Positions 53,556 through 63,962 of a stretch of DNA of 64,000 nucleotides are shown here, in pieces. The stretch spans positions 78,831 to 142,830 of the forward strand of contig JAKZHN010000056.1 in assembly GCA_037179335.1 (NCBI GenBank). Reading direction: 5' to 3'. Source of the DNA: Cyclaneusma minus. Its lineage: Eukaryota; Ascomycota; Leotiomycetes; Marthamycetales; Marthamycetaceae. Below the pieces are notes generated by a model, which was not told the DNA's origin, ran no database searches, and worked only from the letters and a program-made list of their open reading frames with translations. Position 1 is the stretch's first letter; each line of letters opens with the position of its first letter. The position numbers and the translations under genes are program-made.

Positions 53556-54762
53556 ATTAAGGAAGAATTACAAGTTCGTAGGGCCGATTCAATTAAAAAA
53601 AAAGTTTGGGTGGGTTTTTTTAGTGATTCTTCCGTGTCCCCGAGATATTCTTTTCTTCTCGGGGAGATGCTTGATTCCACGTTTATTGCATGGGGTCGGC
53701 TGCGTGGACTTTTCTCGTTTTCGTGGTAACCCTGCCATTGCTACTTTGTTTCTTTTCGCTGCTGGTGTACATAGCATAGCGGAGAATAGCAAAAAGAAAC
53801 CTGAGGGTCTTCTAGCGAAACATCTTTGTCCGAGCTTTTCGAGATTTGCGCTTCATAGCGTTCGTATTAACTCTCTCCCATGTGGTCGATTCGAGAGAAA
53901 ACATTATATTGAGATCGCGGTTCAGCAAGCACCACACTTTCAGTTCGATCGTTTCAGGGGGAATTATGAGAGAAACACCCAAATTTTCGGATGTTCTGGT
54001 GACCTGGTCAGTTGACTATGAAAATACTAGATGGGAGACAGCAATTAAGCAGACCAGCTTAGAAAATTGCGCCCCTGATACCCCGAAAAGCATAAGGGTA
54101 GTAAGTGAACACCTCTTTTCGACATATCCAACCCCTGACAGCCAGATACGCTCTGCTACAACGAATAAACAGATTAGGATCTGAGATCCGCTACACTGTA
54201 CACATTAGTGCTTGCTTCTAGCTTGATTACGCCAGCTTTGTGCGAACACCCCTTATTGAGGAGAGTCTGCTTTGATCCCACTAACAATTAAAACCTTGGG
54301 GGGGAGAACCTCTCACGTTCCTGATCTTCTGTGACTATCGACTCTAGTCTCTCGGTAGATGAGAGACCTCCGTCACGTTTCTGGCACGTGAATTGGTCAC
54401 GTGTGCGGTTCCGGAGTCATCTTCGGGGTGAGCAGCCTGTGGTCCTAGCGCCGAAGCGCAAAGGGTAAACACGCCGGATCCCACTTCTGCCCTAGCCCTT
54501 CCTCCAACCCTTTTCCAAACCATTCGACCTAGAAATCTGGAGGTTCCTTGCGCGAACCCAAGATATCTCCCGGGTTTGGCCTTTTTCTAGGTTGCCTCCA
54601 TCAGCAACTCTCGACTTCGCAGTCGTCATCGGCTTCTCAAAGCTCCGTACCCCTACTACAAGAAACCCCCCAACCGTCAATCCCCTACTTCACCTTCGCG
54701 GGTTCTAGTTCCTGGAACTTAGTACACCTTCACAAACACCTCAATATCACCTCCAGTCCAGA
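53556..54762. other. 1.2 kb intergenic, no gene seen
   Basis: Downstream of ARG5,6 and upstream of the next plus-strand gene. Pyrimidine-rich leader sequence precedes 54763. Open frames inside are short and unsupported. Confidence 0.45.
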
Positions 54763-55931
54763 ATGACCGACGTCGATACGGGCGGGTGGCCCCAAGCTCG
54801 AACTCCTAGTCCGCCCCGTGACGAGCGCACCGAGGAGCAGAAGAATTGGAAGTGGAGCCCCCAGCCACGCCGCGAGAAACGCACCGAAGAGCAGATCAGT
54901 ATCGAGTTTTCCCGATCCTCCAAATGGTGGTGCTACAAGCTCAACCAGCTCTTACGTGTTTCATTCTTCATCCTCTCCGCTTTCGAAAACAATATCGAAT
55001 CCGGTAATATCGAGACCGCTGAACTTCAGCGCACGTTCCGTGTTATGGAGAAGATGTGGCGCCACTACGTCCTTCGCATGGTCACTCATAATGTTTTTCT
55101 TGACTGGTACGGCCATATTGGTGATATGGCACGCTGCTATCAGCAGATGGGCATTGGCTTGTACTATGGAAAGTGGGATACGGATGAGGAGAGCAGGATT
55201 GCGGAGATGTTCGATCAGCTGATGAAGGAGAACTACATGGCACCCAAAGATTTCAGGTGGAGTGTGGCAGCGATTCGGTTCAAGGATGCGTTGGAGTGGC
55301 GACGTGCTCTAGGAAAGCGACTTTTTCTACCCGAGTATTTGGAGCTGAATACGAGTCACCACGATAAGTGGAGCAGTGCAAGGGAATTCGGCCATACTGC
55401 TCATCATTGTACGCTCAAGGTAGTCGATGACGAGGTCCGATGCAAGCACTGGGAACCCAGAATGGACTTCCTCGAGTGGGAGGAGGATATTAAATCCAAC
55501 GGCCAGAAGAGCAGGGTACGTTACTCGCCTTATTCCCCTTTTGAATGTAATTTTTCTGAAAGCTGACGCTGATATTCATGCAGAACAAGGAGAGGGAGAA
55601 GAGAGAACGAAAGGAGAGGGAGAAGCAGGAGAACCCAGTGAGGAAGTGGAAGGAGAGGATCGAGAACGCAAAGAGAAAGGAGCAAGCAAAGCAGGAGGCG
55701 AAGAGGTTGAAGCAGAAGGAGAAGGAGAAGTTGGAGGAGTTGAAGGCCAGGAAGTTGCAGGAGACGAAGGAGGCGAAGGAGTTGAAGGAGAAGGAGAAGG
55801 AGGAAGCTAAGATGCAGAAGTTGAACAAGGAGAGAGAGAAAGCTATGCAGAAGCGGGACAAGGAGATGGAGGAAGCTAAGCAGAAGCAGGATGTGGTGGA
55901 AAAGACGAAGGGCCTGCAGATGGATGATTGA
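54763..55931 (+). CDS. hypothetical protein with Lys/Glu-rich coiled-coil C-terminus
   Basis: Family not recognised. Exons 54763-55515 and 55584-55931 (68-nt intron, GTACGT..TGCAG) give 366 aa. Residues 1-50 are polar and contain two similar short segments (RDERTEEQKNWKWSPQPRRE, then KRTEEQISIEF). Residues about 50-250 form an aromatic, Trp-rich probable globular domain (WWCYKLNQLLRVSFFILSAF.., LDWYGHIGDMARCYQQMG, DFRWSVAAIRFKDALEWRRAL). The second exon is almost entirely Lys/Glu/Arg/Gln, a long charged helix of about 115 residues. No signal peptide; the hydrophobic patch near residue 70 is too short and polar to call a membrane segment. Composition and clean splicing support a real gene. Confidence 0.7.
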
Positions 55932-56154
55932 GAGCTTGGAAGGTGAGCGATTGTGGAGAACAATGGCGTGCCTACGAACGATAAGGATCTGGCTGGGTTT
56001 AGCATCTGAATGTTGCTGAGCTAGGATTAATTCTGTACCATAGAAATACATTTGTCCAGTTCAAAACAGGAGACCCTATTGAGTGTGGGGTAACTACGAT
56101 GCTGTTGGTACTTATCAATCAGAATAAGTAGTAAGGTACCATACAACAAAAAAA

Positions 56155-56274
56155 GGACTGTTGGCACAATGGTAGCGCATCTAACTGTGGTAGAACCCAT
56201 GACATTGTTATCCATGGGGGTAGTTTCTACACCTCACAGTTAGGAGGACGTCGGTTCGAATCCGACACAGCCCA
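56155..56274 (+). tRNA. intron-containing tRNA, anticodon GTG by position (His-type)
   Basis: The cloverleaf can be drawn. The acceptor stem is GGACTGT/ACAGCCC with one A-C mismatch at pair 3, and the A box is at 56162-56172. The D arm is GCAC..GCGC and the anticodon stem TCTAA/TTAGG. The T arm GTCGG-TTCGAAT-CCGAC contains the B box GGTTCGAATCC, and the discriminator is A. The loop CTGTGG puts GTG at positions 34-36. A 48-nt intron (56191-56238) follows position 37, the universal site, and its 3' end CACAG pairs with CTGTG around the anticodon. The intron forms its own hairpin (TAGAA..CCCATG / CATGGG..TTCTA). The amino acid identity rests on the anticodon position alone. Confidence 0.75.
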
Positions 56275-56276
56275 TA

Positions 56277-56281
56277 TTTTT
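56277..56281 (+). terminator. Pol III T-run terminator
   Basis: Five Ts three bases after the tRNA 3' end. Confidence 0.8.
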
Positions 56282-57108
56282 GGGGGGGATTTACTGTCTA
56301 ACATTCATTATTAGTAAGTACCTAGTTGATGTATAATTGATTTCAATTGATTAAGTTTGTGGTTCGTGGGTGGGGCACGTGTCCAAATCCATGCTCAACC
56401 ATGGTTGACTTAACTAACCATGGCTGACAACACCGAACCGTCCTCTCGAATAAAGGAAACAGGGAACAGAACACAGCAATGCAGCTTTGTATACTGGGCT
56501 ACCTTCTGATTGCTTTGAATTTTGCAACTCAGGGGAATGATTGACAAAACATTCTGTGGATTGGTCTACTTAGCCTAGGAGAAAGGATATGCCAAATGAC
56601 TAGATCACATCCATCCGTCGCTACAAAGCTCATTCGTTCAAGGAGTTATAAGGACTCTCGGAAGACCAACATCTCTAGCTTTCAGGATTTGTGTAAGAAG
56701 ATGCGTTTTAGACGTGCCGACCTCCGAGCTTTATGGAAATGACTCTGTCGTTTGCCTTGAGGCTGAAGATTCGAAATTTGTGGTTCAAAGTTTGCTTTAC
56801 ATGCCCATAACTCTTTTCAATTTACAAAACAAGGGACTGTACTACTCATCGTGTTTCTATTGTCACTGGTCAATATATTTCATAGTCTTTGGTTTCTGTT
56901 ATGGGCGGGTTGGCACATATTTGCATGGCAGTGCTAAGACCGAGAACTTTAATACTGAACTGGAGGTAGTTTGTGGAATTTCATATATTATAATATTCTT
57001 GATTTCCAGCACGAAATCGAGAGCATGAAGACTAGAATTATTACTTACTTGAGGTTGAATGTCCGCACCAAAACACCCCAAATCCCCAAGACTCCTGAAT
57101 TGACTTGC
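56282..57108. other. intergenic, no gene seen
   Basis: Contains a G run just after the tRNA and repeated ATGGTTGAC/CATGGCTGAC words near 56400-56425. The open frame at 56714-57028 has no family and is not called. Confidence 0.45.
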
Positions 57109-57306
57109 CTACACCTCGAACAAGTCAAGAACCTGGTCGACGATGAAGTTCAGCTGTGTTGTTAAAGCGCGGTGCTCTTCGGGACTGAGATCTTTCCATT
57201 GTATAGAGACGAAGTGGTCGAGTTGTAGCAGAATATCCTCGGCGCGGCCGATTTCGAACTTCAACTGGAGGTCAGCCTCGGAGACAGGGGTGGTTTTTGG
57301 AGCCAT
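57109..57306 (-). CDS. small hypothetical helical protein (65 aa)
   Basis: The minus-strand frame from the ATG at 57306 encodes MAPKTTPVSEADLQLKFEIG.., with amphipathic helical sequence to the end (ALTTQLNFIVDQVLDLFEV). A longer frame begins at 57417, but its extra residues are His/Thr/Tyr-rich and look like leader sequence, so I prefer the inner start. No family recognised; no signal peptide. Expression evidence would be needed to call it firmly. Confidence 0.45.
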   Translation of the reverse strand: MAPKTTPVSEADLQLKFEIGRAEDILLQLDHFVSIQWKDLSPEEHRALTTQLNFIVDQVLDLFEV

Positions 57307-57842
57307 GGTAGCGACAGCGTAGGTAATTACAGTGTAAATACGAAATTCGTTAGTGTAACTGTAGGTGTGATGGATAGTTGAATGACTGTCAAGGAAATCT
57401 GTTGTTTGAAATGACAATCAATGGTCTCGTGGGGTGAAGGAAGATAGAGGTTCCGCCGACTTCACTTTATAGGGGCCAACTTACGTGAACTGTTCAAATC
57501 ATGAAGGTCCGCTGAAGTTGTTGTCGACTAACAAATGGCCGAGGCGACGAAAGATAGACATTGTTCATAGTTTACTTTGACAATGACTAAAATTAGTTTC
57601 TTTGTTCCTTGTTTCGCCGAGTTAGCTTCTCGAACATGCCCTGAAAGACAACAGATGCCCACCTGAACAGCATCTGATGCTCTGGATTTATTTGTTATAA
57701 ATTGTCCCGAATGCTCAGCTCCAGTCTCATCTTTCTCGGAATCCACCAGACCTTCCACAACCAAAACCTCCTCAGAAACACTTCTACAACTCCCTCAACT
57801 ATACCTCCAACTTCACATCACAACACACCCCAAACCGCCATC
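57307..57842. promoter_or_regulatory. divergent intergenic region between two small genes
   Basis: Contains the leaders of both small genes. The right part (57770-57842) is a C/A-rich 5' leader typical of fungal mRNAs. Confidence 0.4.
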
Positions 57843-58064
57843 ATGTGCAAGCAGTATCTCACCTACTACAGCTGCGGCCACACCAACTATCCGGGGATTA
57901 CGCACTACTGCTACAATTCCCGCTACGCCCCCTGCCAGGTCACTCACGTTGACCGCCGTGAGTACAGTCCCTGTAGCTCGTGCAAGTACGAAGAACAGGA
58001 GTACCGCAGCCGATCTGACGCGCCACCTCCCAGTTCAGGTTCTCGTTGCAGACCTCGCTACTGA
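57843..58064 (+). CDS. small Cys/Tyr-rich protein with a CGH-type motif (73 aa)
   Basis: Family not named. The protein starts MCKQYLTYYSCGHTNYPG and contains Cys at 2, 11, 23, 31, 44, 47 and 69, with CGH, HYC and CSSC motifs that look able to bind zinc. The rest is Tyr/Ser/Arg-rich (EYRSRSDAPPPSSGSRCRPRY). No signal peptide, so probably not secreted. The ATG follows a long C/A-rich leader ending CCGCCATCATG, a good fungal start context, and this is why I begin here rather than at the open frame start 57702. Many filamentous fungi have small CK..Y.CGH proteins of unknown role (family knowledge, not checked). Confidence 0.6.
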   Translation: MCKQYLTYYSCGHTNYPGITHYCYNSRYAPCQVTHVDRREYSPCSSCKYEEQEYRSRSDAPPPSSGSRCRPRY

Positions 58065-58486
58065 GTCTGACCGCTGGTAGGTTTCTCCTTTCCTCTCTCC
58101 CTCTCCATCCTTTGGAGGATCCGTCGATTTGGGAGGTTGTTGTCTGTTTTCTTGTGTCTGCGCTGGCGTTCTGTTTGGGTGTTACGGAGTTTCCAGCTTG
58201 GTTTGCGTTTCCTTTTGCTCCTTTCCTTGGCGTTGGACTGGTGCTATGCTAGTGCTGCTAGCTTTCGTTTCGATCTCTTCGTCTTTGGTGTAAGCTTGAC
58301 CGCTAGGCAAGTCTACACAGATCCCTTCCTAAATAAAAGATTGTCATAAAACTACCAAACGTATTACTCTGTCTCCATATAAATGTGAATCATAATCATG
58401 ACATTGTGACACCAACAAAAACAAGACGCTTTGCCGATTAGAAGGAAAAGTGTAGAAGAGACATATACCCCCGAAAGCAGCTTAGC
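58065..58486. other. intergenic, no gene seen
   Basis: T-rich 3' region of the small plus-strand gene and 3' flank of the HET pseudogene. Confidence 0.45.
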
Positions 58487-60734
58487 CTAAACGAGTACCA
58501 AATCCTCTACAAACAGCTCGCCACCTTCGGAGCCCATATTACCCAGAGCATCAACATATGGAAACCAACCAGCATCCCAACCAGCATCTTTCCAAGAAGC
58601 GTAGGTTTCAAAGTATCCGACGCGTCGATAGCGTTTCTTGTTTCTTTCGTCTTTCCCATCCCCCACCATTTCCAATACGAGACCATAAACCTTCGTCTTA
58701 GTAATATTGCCAGACTGACAGAAAATTGGTAGGAGATACAAATCGTTCACTGGAATGTCTAGTTCTGTGGAATCAGTGCCAAGGGCTGTCTTTCCTGTCT
58801 TAAAGATGGGTGTATCCGGCCAGAAAGATCCCAGAGATTCCCCGGTGGGGGTTCTACTAGCAAGTTTGAGAAATTTTGAGTAGAATTCTCCCGGTTTCGA
58901 AGACATAACAAGGGTCGCATGCGCTTTTCGTAGAGTGCCTCTCAACTCAATGAAGCCCCTGGTCTCTTTTCCCTGTGTCGTATGATTAGCACTCATGTGG
59001 GCGGCTAAGATGGTTACCAAAACTCGGTCTGGTAGAGGTGTTTGCAAGCGCAAATTGTGTAGTAGAAACTCCACCGGGCTGTTTACCGATGCCCATGACC
59101 AGCTCGGTGCCACTTGATTTCGAGGCCCCTGACCCTCTCCCAAAACGCCCCAAAGAAGCCAGTGTGCTAACGACTGTAGCCACAGGCCTGTAAGATACGT
59201 GTAGCCGGTAAGCTGTCTGAAATCTGAACTCCTTTGCAACAGCTGAAATCGCCACGAGTATATATGTCTCCCGGGTGAGAAGTCTCGCGCTGTAGATACG
59301 AACAATGCCCCCCCACAGTATCCAAGCATTATGAGTTTCGTGCCAGTGTAATGTCCGATTTTTGGTGCAAGACGAATTGGTTCAGTCGAGATTTAGCCCC
59401 TAGGAATGTTGATACTGGGTTGTAATGTCCCGGCTGATTAAGGAGCCAAGCTCTGGAGCCGATTCACAGATCATTCCACAGTTGCATTCGAAGTATAGTT
59501 GTCTCTGAGTGAAATGAAATATCCGTCGGGAGAGGAGCCGTTCTTGAAACACCCAAGCACGCCTATTGAGCGGGGCTTGGACGACATCTTCCAAAATGGC
59601 CTGATGATTCATTCCCTTCCCCAAAGATATGGATGGCTCTTGGTTTAGCGATATTAAGTCTCGCTTTTGGAAAAGTCCTTGGCTGCCATCTTCTGCCTTC
59701 GTAGCAGATATGTTACAATAGGCCTGGATGTAGACCTCGTGCATAGTGGCGGACTCCTCGATCCAGTCAACACCGTCTTGAGAGTCTTGAATGATGCAGA
59801 GAGAGTCGATCCACAAATACCGGATTTTCAAGGCCCTGGTCACAAGAAATGCCTCCCGAAAAGTCGTTGGGAGTTCATCAAACAAGATAGCTGCGGACAA
59901 GGACGAGTAGTTGCTTTCTGTGAGCCTGAGAAATTGCGAGTGTCCCCAGCAGTGGCTCAAAGTACAGTAGCGTGTTGAGGGTGTAAGGTTTTTCGATTCA
60001 CATAGCCTGACTTGTGAGGATACATCTTCGGTACCGACATCGAGAAGCCGTGTTGGTAGCCAAGGCCCTTCCGAGACCAACTGACATGGCTTATGTGTCA
60101 AAGCACAATCTTCAACCCATCCTCTAGCTAATTATAGCGTCCGGTCTGCCCCTGTGTCGTCCGCAACGAGTATCTCGGGAATGATATCTGCCAGATGATC
60201 AGTGAAGTCCCTGGTTTTCTACCGGAATTCAATCTTACCGGATAACTGTCCCAGGTCAATCTCAATCGACTCCTCTAGAATAGAGTGTATCAATTGAGTG
60301 CTACCCTTATATGATTTTCTGCCCTAACTCAAGTCGAAATTCCAAGAGCGCTTGGGCATCGGAAGATATTGGCACTCAATCCTTCCAATTCTTCGAGCCG
60401 AAACTGGACTTGAATTGCTCTGTAGCCGCAAATTGAATTCATTGTAGATCCGAGTACACAAAGGACAGCGATGTATTTCCTTTTCAAGCTCGACACCGGA
60501 TTCATGATGGTATTCGTACCCGACGAAGGGCACTCTTGCCAGTATACGTCGACAGATATTGCACAGGGTCCATTTCTCACAATCCTTAAGAATCAGGAGA
60601 GAGCCAAGAGGATTTCGATTCTGCTTAGACTCCTTCATCTGGATACCGCCGGGAAGCTGATGGGCAGCCTTCAAGTCTTCGTGAAAGAATATATTGCCGT
60701 GTTTCGCATCTAATTTGGCGTGGAGGACGGCCAT
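58487..60734 (-). pseudogene. HET-domain (heterokaryon incompatibility) gene, broken
   Basis: HET proteins mediate non-self recognition and cell death after hyphal fusion. Minus-strand reading from 60734 gives an N-terminal Cys/His segment (CNICRRIL..RCPLCTRIY). A 111-nt intron (60128-60238) follows, then RGWVEDCALTHKPC. The HET block reads PTRLLDVG, RYCTLSHCWG, TFREAFLVTRALKIRYLWIDSLCIIQD and YCNISATKAEDGSQGLFQKRD. The C-terminal part includes the LTRET.ILVAISAVAKEF and APSWSWASVNSPVEF family motifs. The gene is interrupted by TAG at 60324-60326, TAG at 59400-59402 and TGA at 59382-59384, each in the coding frame. A frameshift near 59215-59235 lies between VAISAVAKEF and TYLTGLW. All three stops are explained by single C/G to T/A changes. 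It is most likely a pseudogene; I cannot exclude sequencing error at single sites. Confidence 0.8.
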
Positions 60735-61322
60735 ATATTTTTCACCGAGTCTCGATTGTCACGGACTTGATAAGTGTGGCAGGTAGACTGAGGTTTACCG
60801 TGAATGCGGCAAATCTTGGCAGAATCGGCTGCTCTGCCGAATGGGGCATAGCGCCTGCTCCGGAATCTCGCGGGTTTCAATTCAAGCCTCGCGAAATAGT
60901 TCAGCATGCTCAGATGAGCAACCAACTGTTACAATTTCAGCAATATCCTCTGCTCGAAGTGTCACGGATGGCAGCGGAGCCAGAGCTGCTGGAGCGACAA
61001 GAATTAAGATATGGGATGTCGGCCTTGCCCATTGACGCCGCCAGAGCCATAGCATTCGTTGACCGTTCCGGCGTCCCCGACCGCTGGCTAGGTAGGGTTC
61101 CAAAGCTCTCAGTCTCTTATTTCCAAATCACATGGTTTTCTGATTGTTAGCTTTTATGATGAGCCTCAACGGAGGTTTGGAAACCCGCTGGCTTGTCCCT
61201 GGGAACACAAGATCTTACATGGAGCCAGCCGCTTTTCCTCACTCTTCTCTACAAGATCTCCTCGAGTACCCCCGTTTCTCCTCTACTGCTCTACAGCGTC
61301 GTTCGGCATCCGGAAACCGCAC
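60735..61322. other. intergenic or further degraded gene material
   Basis: Open frames on both strands (plus 60767-61150, minus 60882-61103) show no clear family. This may be the decayed upstream part of the FAD-oxidase remnant, but I could not align it. Confidence 0.4.
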
Positions 61323-61571
61323 ATGCTGCTCGAAGCCCATTCCCTAGCAACAGACCTAGAGACCAAGCATCTTGGGTTTGCTTGGGTTGAGTCGGCGATG
61401 GACCAACTGCAAAAGCGTGGGCTGAAGATGGACGGGGGATATCCAAACTTGATGATGCCGGAAGAGTCGATTGAGAAGTGCTTTGGAAAGAATCTGGGGA
61501 AGTTGAAGGCCTTGAAGAAGAAGCTGGATCCGAACAATGTTTTTGCAAATGCCATCCCAAGTCTCGTGTAA
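61323..61571 (+). pseudogene. C-terminal fragment of an FAD-linked oxidase (BBE-like)
   Basis: The frame encodes FAWVESAMDQLQKRG.., GGYPNLMMPEESIEKCFGKN.. and LKKKLDPNNVFANAIPSLV. The pattern Y.N....E.....(F/Y)G.N...L..LK.K.DP...F is the end of berberine-bridge-type FAD-linked oxidoreductases. No FAD-binding N-terminal domain precedes it within reach, so this is probably a gene relic; an intron-rich intact gene is less likely. Confidence 0.5.
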
Positions 61572-61976
61572 TGGAGGCATCGCAACGTTGGACACGAATC
61601 CAAAGAGGCTAAATGATGAAATACTACCTCCAGACATTGCCTTTTGGAAATGCTTATCTATCTGCTACCAATAATTGAATTATTCGAATATTCTTCACCA
61701 ATGAATCTTGCATTCATACATCATATTCATTCTAGGGCACAGAACAGCTAGCCGTGATCCTGTCTAGGAGAGCTCGGCCTAAGCTCGGCATATCTGAGAG
61801 CTGCGAATCGAGCTTGGTTCTTGGAGCTTCCTTCCTAAGCATCCCACCTTCGATCTCGAACGCCAACAGTCCAACCTCGATACACCCCTCCCGGTTTGCG
61901 TGTAAACCGCATTTGAACCCGAAACTTCCAGTCCCACTCCTGGAAAAACACCATCGCAGACCATCGACTCTTCAAG
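61572..61976. promoter_or_regulatory. intergenic, promoter of the APT1 gene
   Basis: 405 bp with no gene recognised. Confidence 0.4.
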
Positions 61977-62852
61977 ATGACAACTGTAATCAAGCCTCTC
62001 GTCGTGCCAGCCGTCTCGAAGCATACGGCAACGGTGATCATGGCCCACGGCCTCGGGGATTCTGGCGCAGGCTGGATTTCATTGGCACAAAACTTCCGCG
62101 CGAGATCGAAGTTCGACGAAGTCAAATTCATCTTTCCCAATGCGCCGTCAATTCCCATCACAGTCGTACGTACCCGGCAGCCTTATGTCCCATGCGCCTA
62201 GGCTAATAGACAAGCAGAACATGGGAATGCAGATGCCGGGATGGTATGATATCGTAAGCACAGCCGGAGGTGATACGAGTGAATGGGCAAGGAGCTAACG
62301 TCATTTTCTAATTGCAGTTCAACTTTGGCGACATAGCCGGCAGAATGGACGAAGTCGGCATTATGCGATCCCACAAATACTTCCACGAGCTGATCGCACA
62401 AGAAATCGAAGCTGGAATCCCCTCCGAGAGGATCGTTCTAGGAGGATTCTCTCAAGGCGGTGCCATGTCCCTTTTCGCCGGCGTTACGAACCCTACAAAG
62501 CTCGGAGGCATATTCGGACTCAGCTGTTACATGTTGATGCATAACACACTGAAGGAGTATATTCCCAAGGACGAGCCGAACAAGGACACGCCGATATTCA
62601 TGGGACATGGAGCTGTTGATCCGCTTGTGAAGCCACAATATGGAGCCTTGACGGCTAAGATCTTGAGTGATCTGGGATACAAGGTTGAGTTGAAGATGTA
62701 CCCGTACGTACTAATTATTTCTGGATGACAAGATACTTTGCTAACATGAAAATAGGGGCTTGGCGCATTCAGCAGACCAGCAGGAAATGGACGATCTAGA
62801 GGCCTACTTGAAGGAGCGATTGCCAGAGCTGCCAGACAAGGCCAAGGCATGA
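61977..62852 (+). CDS. APT1: acyl-protein thioesterase 1 (lysophospholipase family)
   Basis: A cytosolic alpha/beta hydrolase that removes palmitate from proteins such as Ras and G-alpha. Exons 61977-62165, 62218-62253, 62318-62703 and 62756-62852 give 235 aa. The oxyanion/nucleophile region reads TVIMAHGLGDSG, then KFIFPNAPSIPITVNMGMQMPGWYDI. The catalytic Ser is in the nucleophile elbow LGGFSQGGAMSL, the Asp in HGAVDPLV and the His in YPGLAHSADQQEM. The 36-nt second exon and all splice sites restore the family sequence exactly. The stop codon is TGA followed by CTA, a known read-through context, and the frame stays open for 53 more codons (next entry). Confidence 0.95.
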
Positions 62853-63014
62853 CTATCTGACGGAAACGATGATATGTGGGACGACAGGCTGGTCAAAAGC
62901 CTAGGAGTTATATTGGTATTGGCATTCATGATGTTCCTTTTGCGCAAGATATCGACGAGGAAGAAGGCCCAGAAAGGGCTTATGAGAGACAAGACACTAG
63001 ATACGCAAAAATAA
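62853..63014 (+). other. in-frame extension after the APT1 stop: possible read-through tail anchor
   Basis: Directly after the APT1 stop (TGA CTA) the same frame runs 53 codons to TAA at 63012-63014. It encodes an acidic linker (LSDGNDDMWDDR), a hydrophobic stretch (LGVILVLAFMMFLL) and a strongly basic tail (RKISTRKKAQKG..MRDK). This is the layout of a C-tail-anchored membrane protein. The UGA-CUA context supports efficient read-through in fungi and animals (family knowledge; fungal glycolytic enzymes use it to make peroxisomal isoforms). Whether it is used here is inference. Confidence 0.5.
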
Positions 63015-63332
63015 AGGCTATTTAGACGGTCTATATGCAGAAATGCGCAGCGGGTCGCTATCGGAAGCGGGATCCGCTGTCGGAAGTGTACTCATTGACA
63101 ATAACATGACATCTACCCGATTACCAACAGTCAATAAGCAATTATTCATCATTGGAAATACATGTATCGTGGTACTTTCTACAGAACTTCGCTGTCTTAC
63201 GAGTAGTCGTGCAACAAGCAGTTCGTACAAGCTCCGCATTAACCGCGTAACTGGGGGTTCGTTTCGAATGCATATATTCAGCCTCGCCTCCCACTTTCCA
63301 TCTCTCTAGACACTAACTGGACCAGTATCTTC
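63015..63332. other. intergenic, no gene seen
   Basis: 3' region of APT1 and promoter of the dioxygenase gene. Two open frames face each other on opposite strands and look random. Confidence 0.4.
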
Positions 63333-63953
63333 ATGAATCTCCTCCCACGCCTTTCCACATTATCCGTCTCGATATCCTTGGTGGCTTTCGCAATAGTGGT
63401 CGCACTGACTCCCAATTTGCTAAGCATCTTCACCAAGACACGTGTATACTCCGGAGTACAGTTTCTGATCCCGACGTCGAGAAACTTGACTACAACTAGT
63501 TCTCTTGCGAAGATGCGTTCCCTCGAGAAGAAGAGAACGCCAGTTTATTTCTTCAGCCATGGTGGTGTAAGTAGCTTCTCTTTCAGTATCACGCCTCCCT
63601 CTGGTCAATTCTTTGCGGTCTCCCTTCATCTGAAGATCTACATCCGAAATCGAATATTGGAAACCAAGCTATATCAACCCTAATGAAAGTGTAGCCAAGG
63701 AAGTTTCATTTGCATTGCCTGGGAATAAATCATGGAACTTTGAGGCTGATCGTTGATATCCTAGCCAAACATCATGTACGAATCCAAGCATCCTGTCTTC
63801 CCCCAACTCCAGAAAGTCGGCCGAGAAATCACGCAACAAGTCCAGCCCAAAGGCCTAGTCGTTGTTTCAGCCCACTGGGAAGGCGAGCCCAACGTAATCG
63901 AAATCAACACCTCCGAAAAGACCGACCTAATCTACGAGTATATAACGCCCCGT
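63333..63953 (+). CDS. LigB-type extradiol ring-cleavage dioxygenase (4,5-DOPA dioxygenase-like), 5' part
   Basis: A non-haem Fe(II) enzyme family that opens catechol-type rings. Exon 1 (63333-63566) encodes a hydrophobic N-terminus (LSTLSVSISLVAFAIVVALTPNLL), either a signal anchor or part of a leader, then TPVYFFSHGG. After a 198-nt intron, exon 2 from 63765 reads PNIMYESKHPVFPQLQKVGRE.., then KGLVVVSAHWEGEPNVIEINTSEKTDLIYE. SHGGP..M and VVSAHWE are the family blocks, each with an expected metal-ligand His. The sequence GTATAT at 63938 is probably the next intron donor, so coding likely ends at 63937 in this exon. The rest is lost at the window end. Inner ATGs within exon 1 could give a cytosolic form. 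Confidence 0.8.
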
Positions 63954-63962
63954 GGGGGGGGG

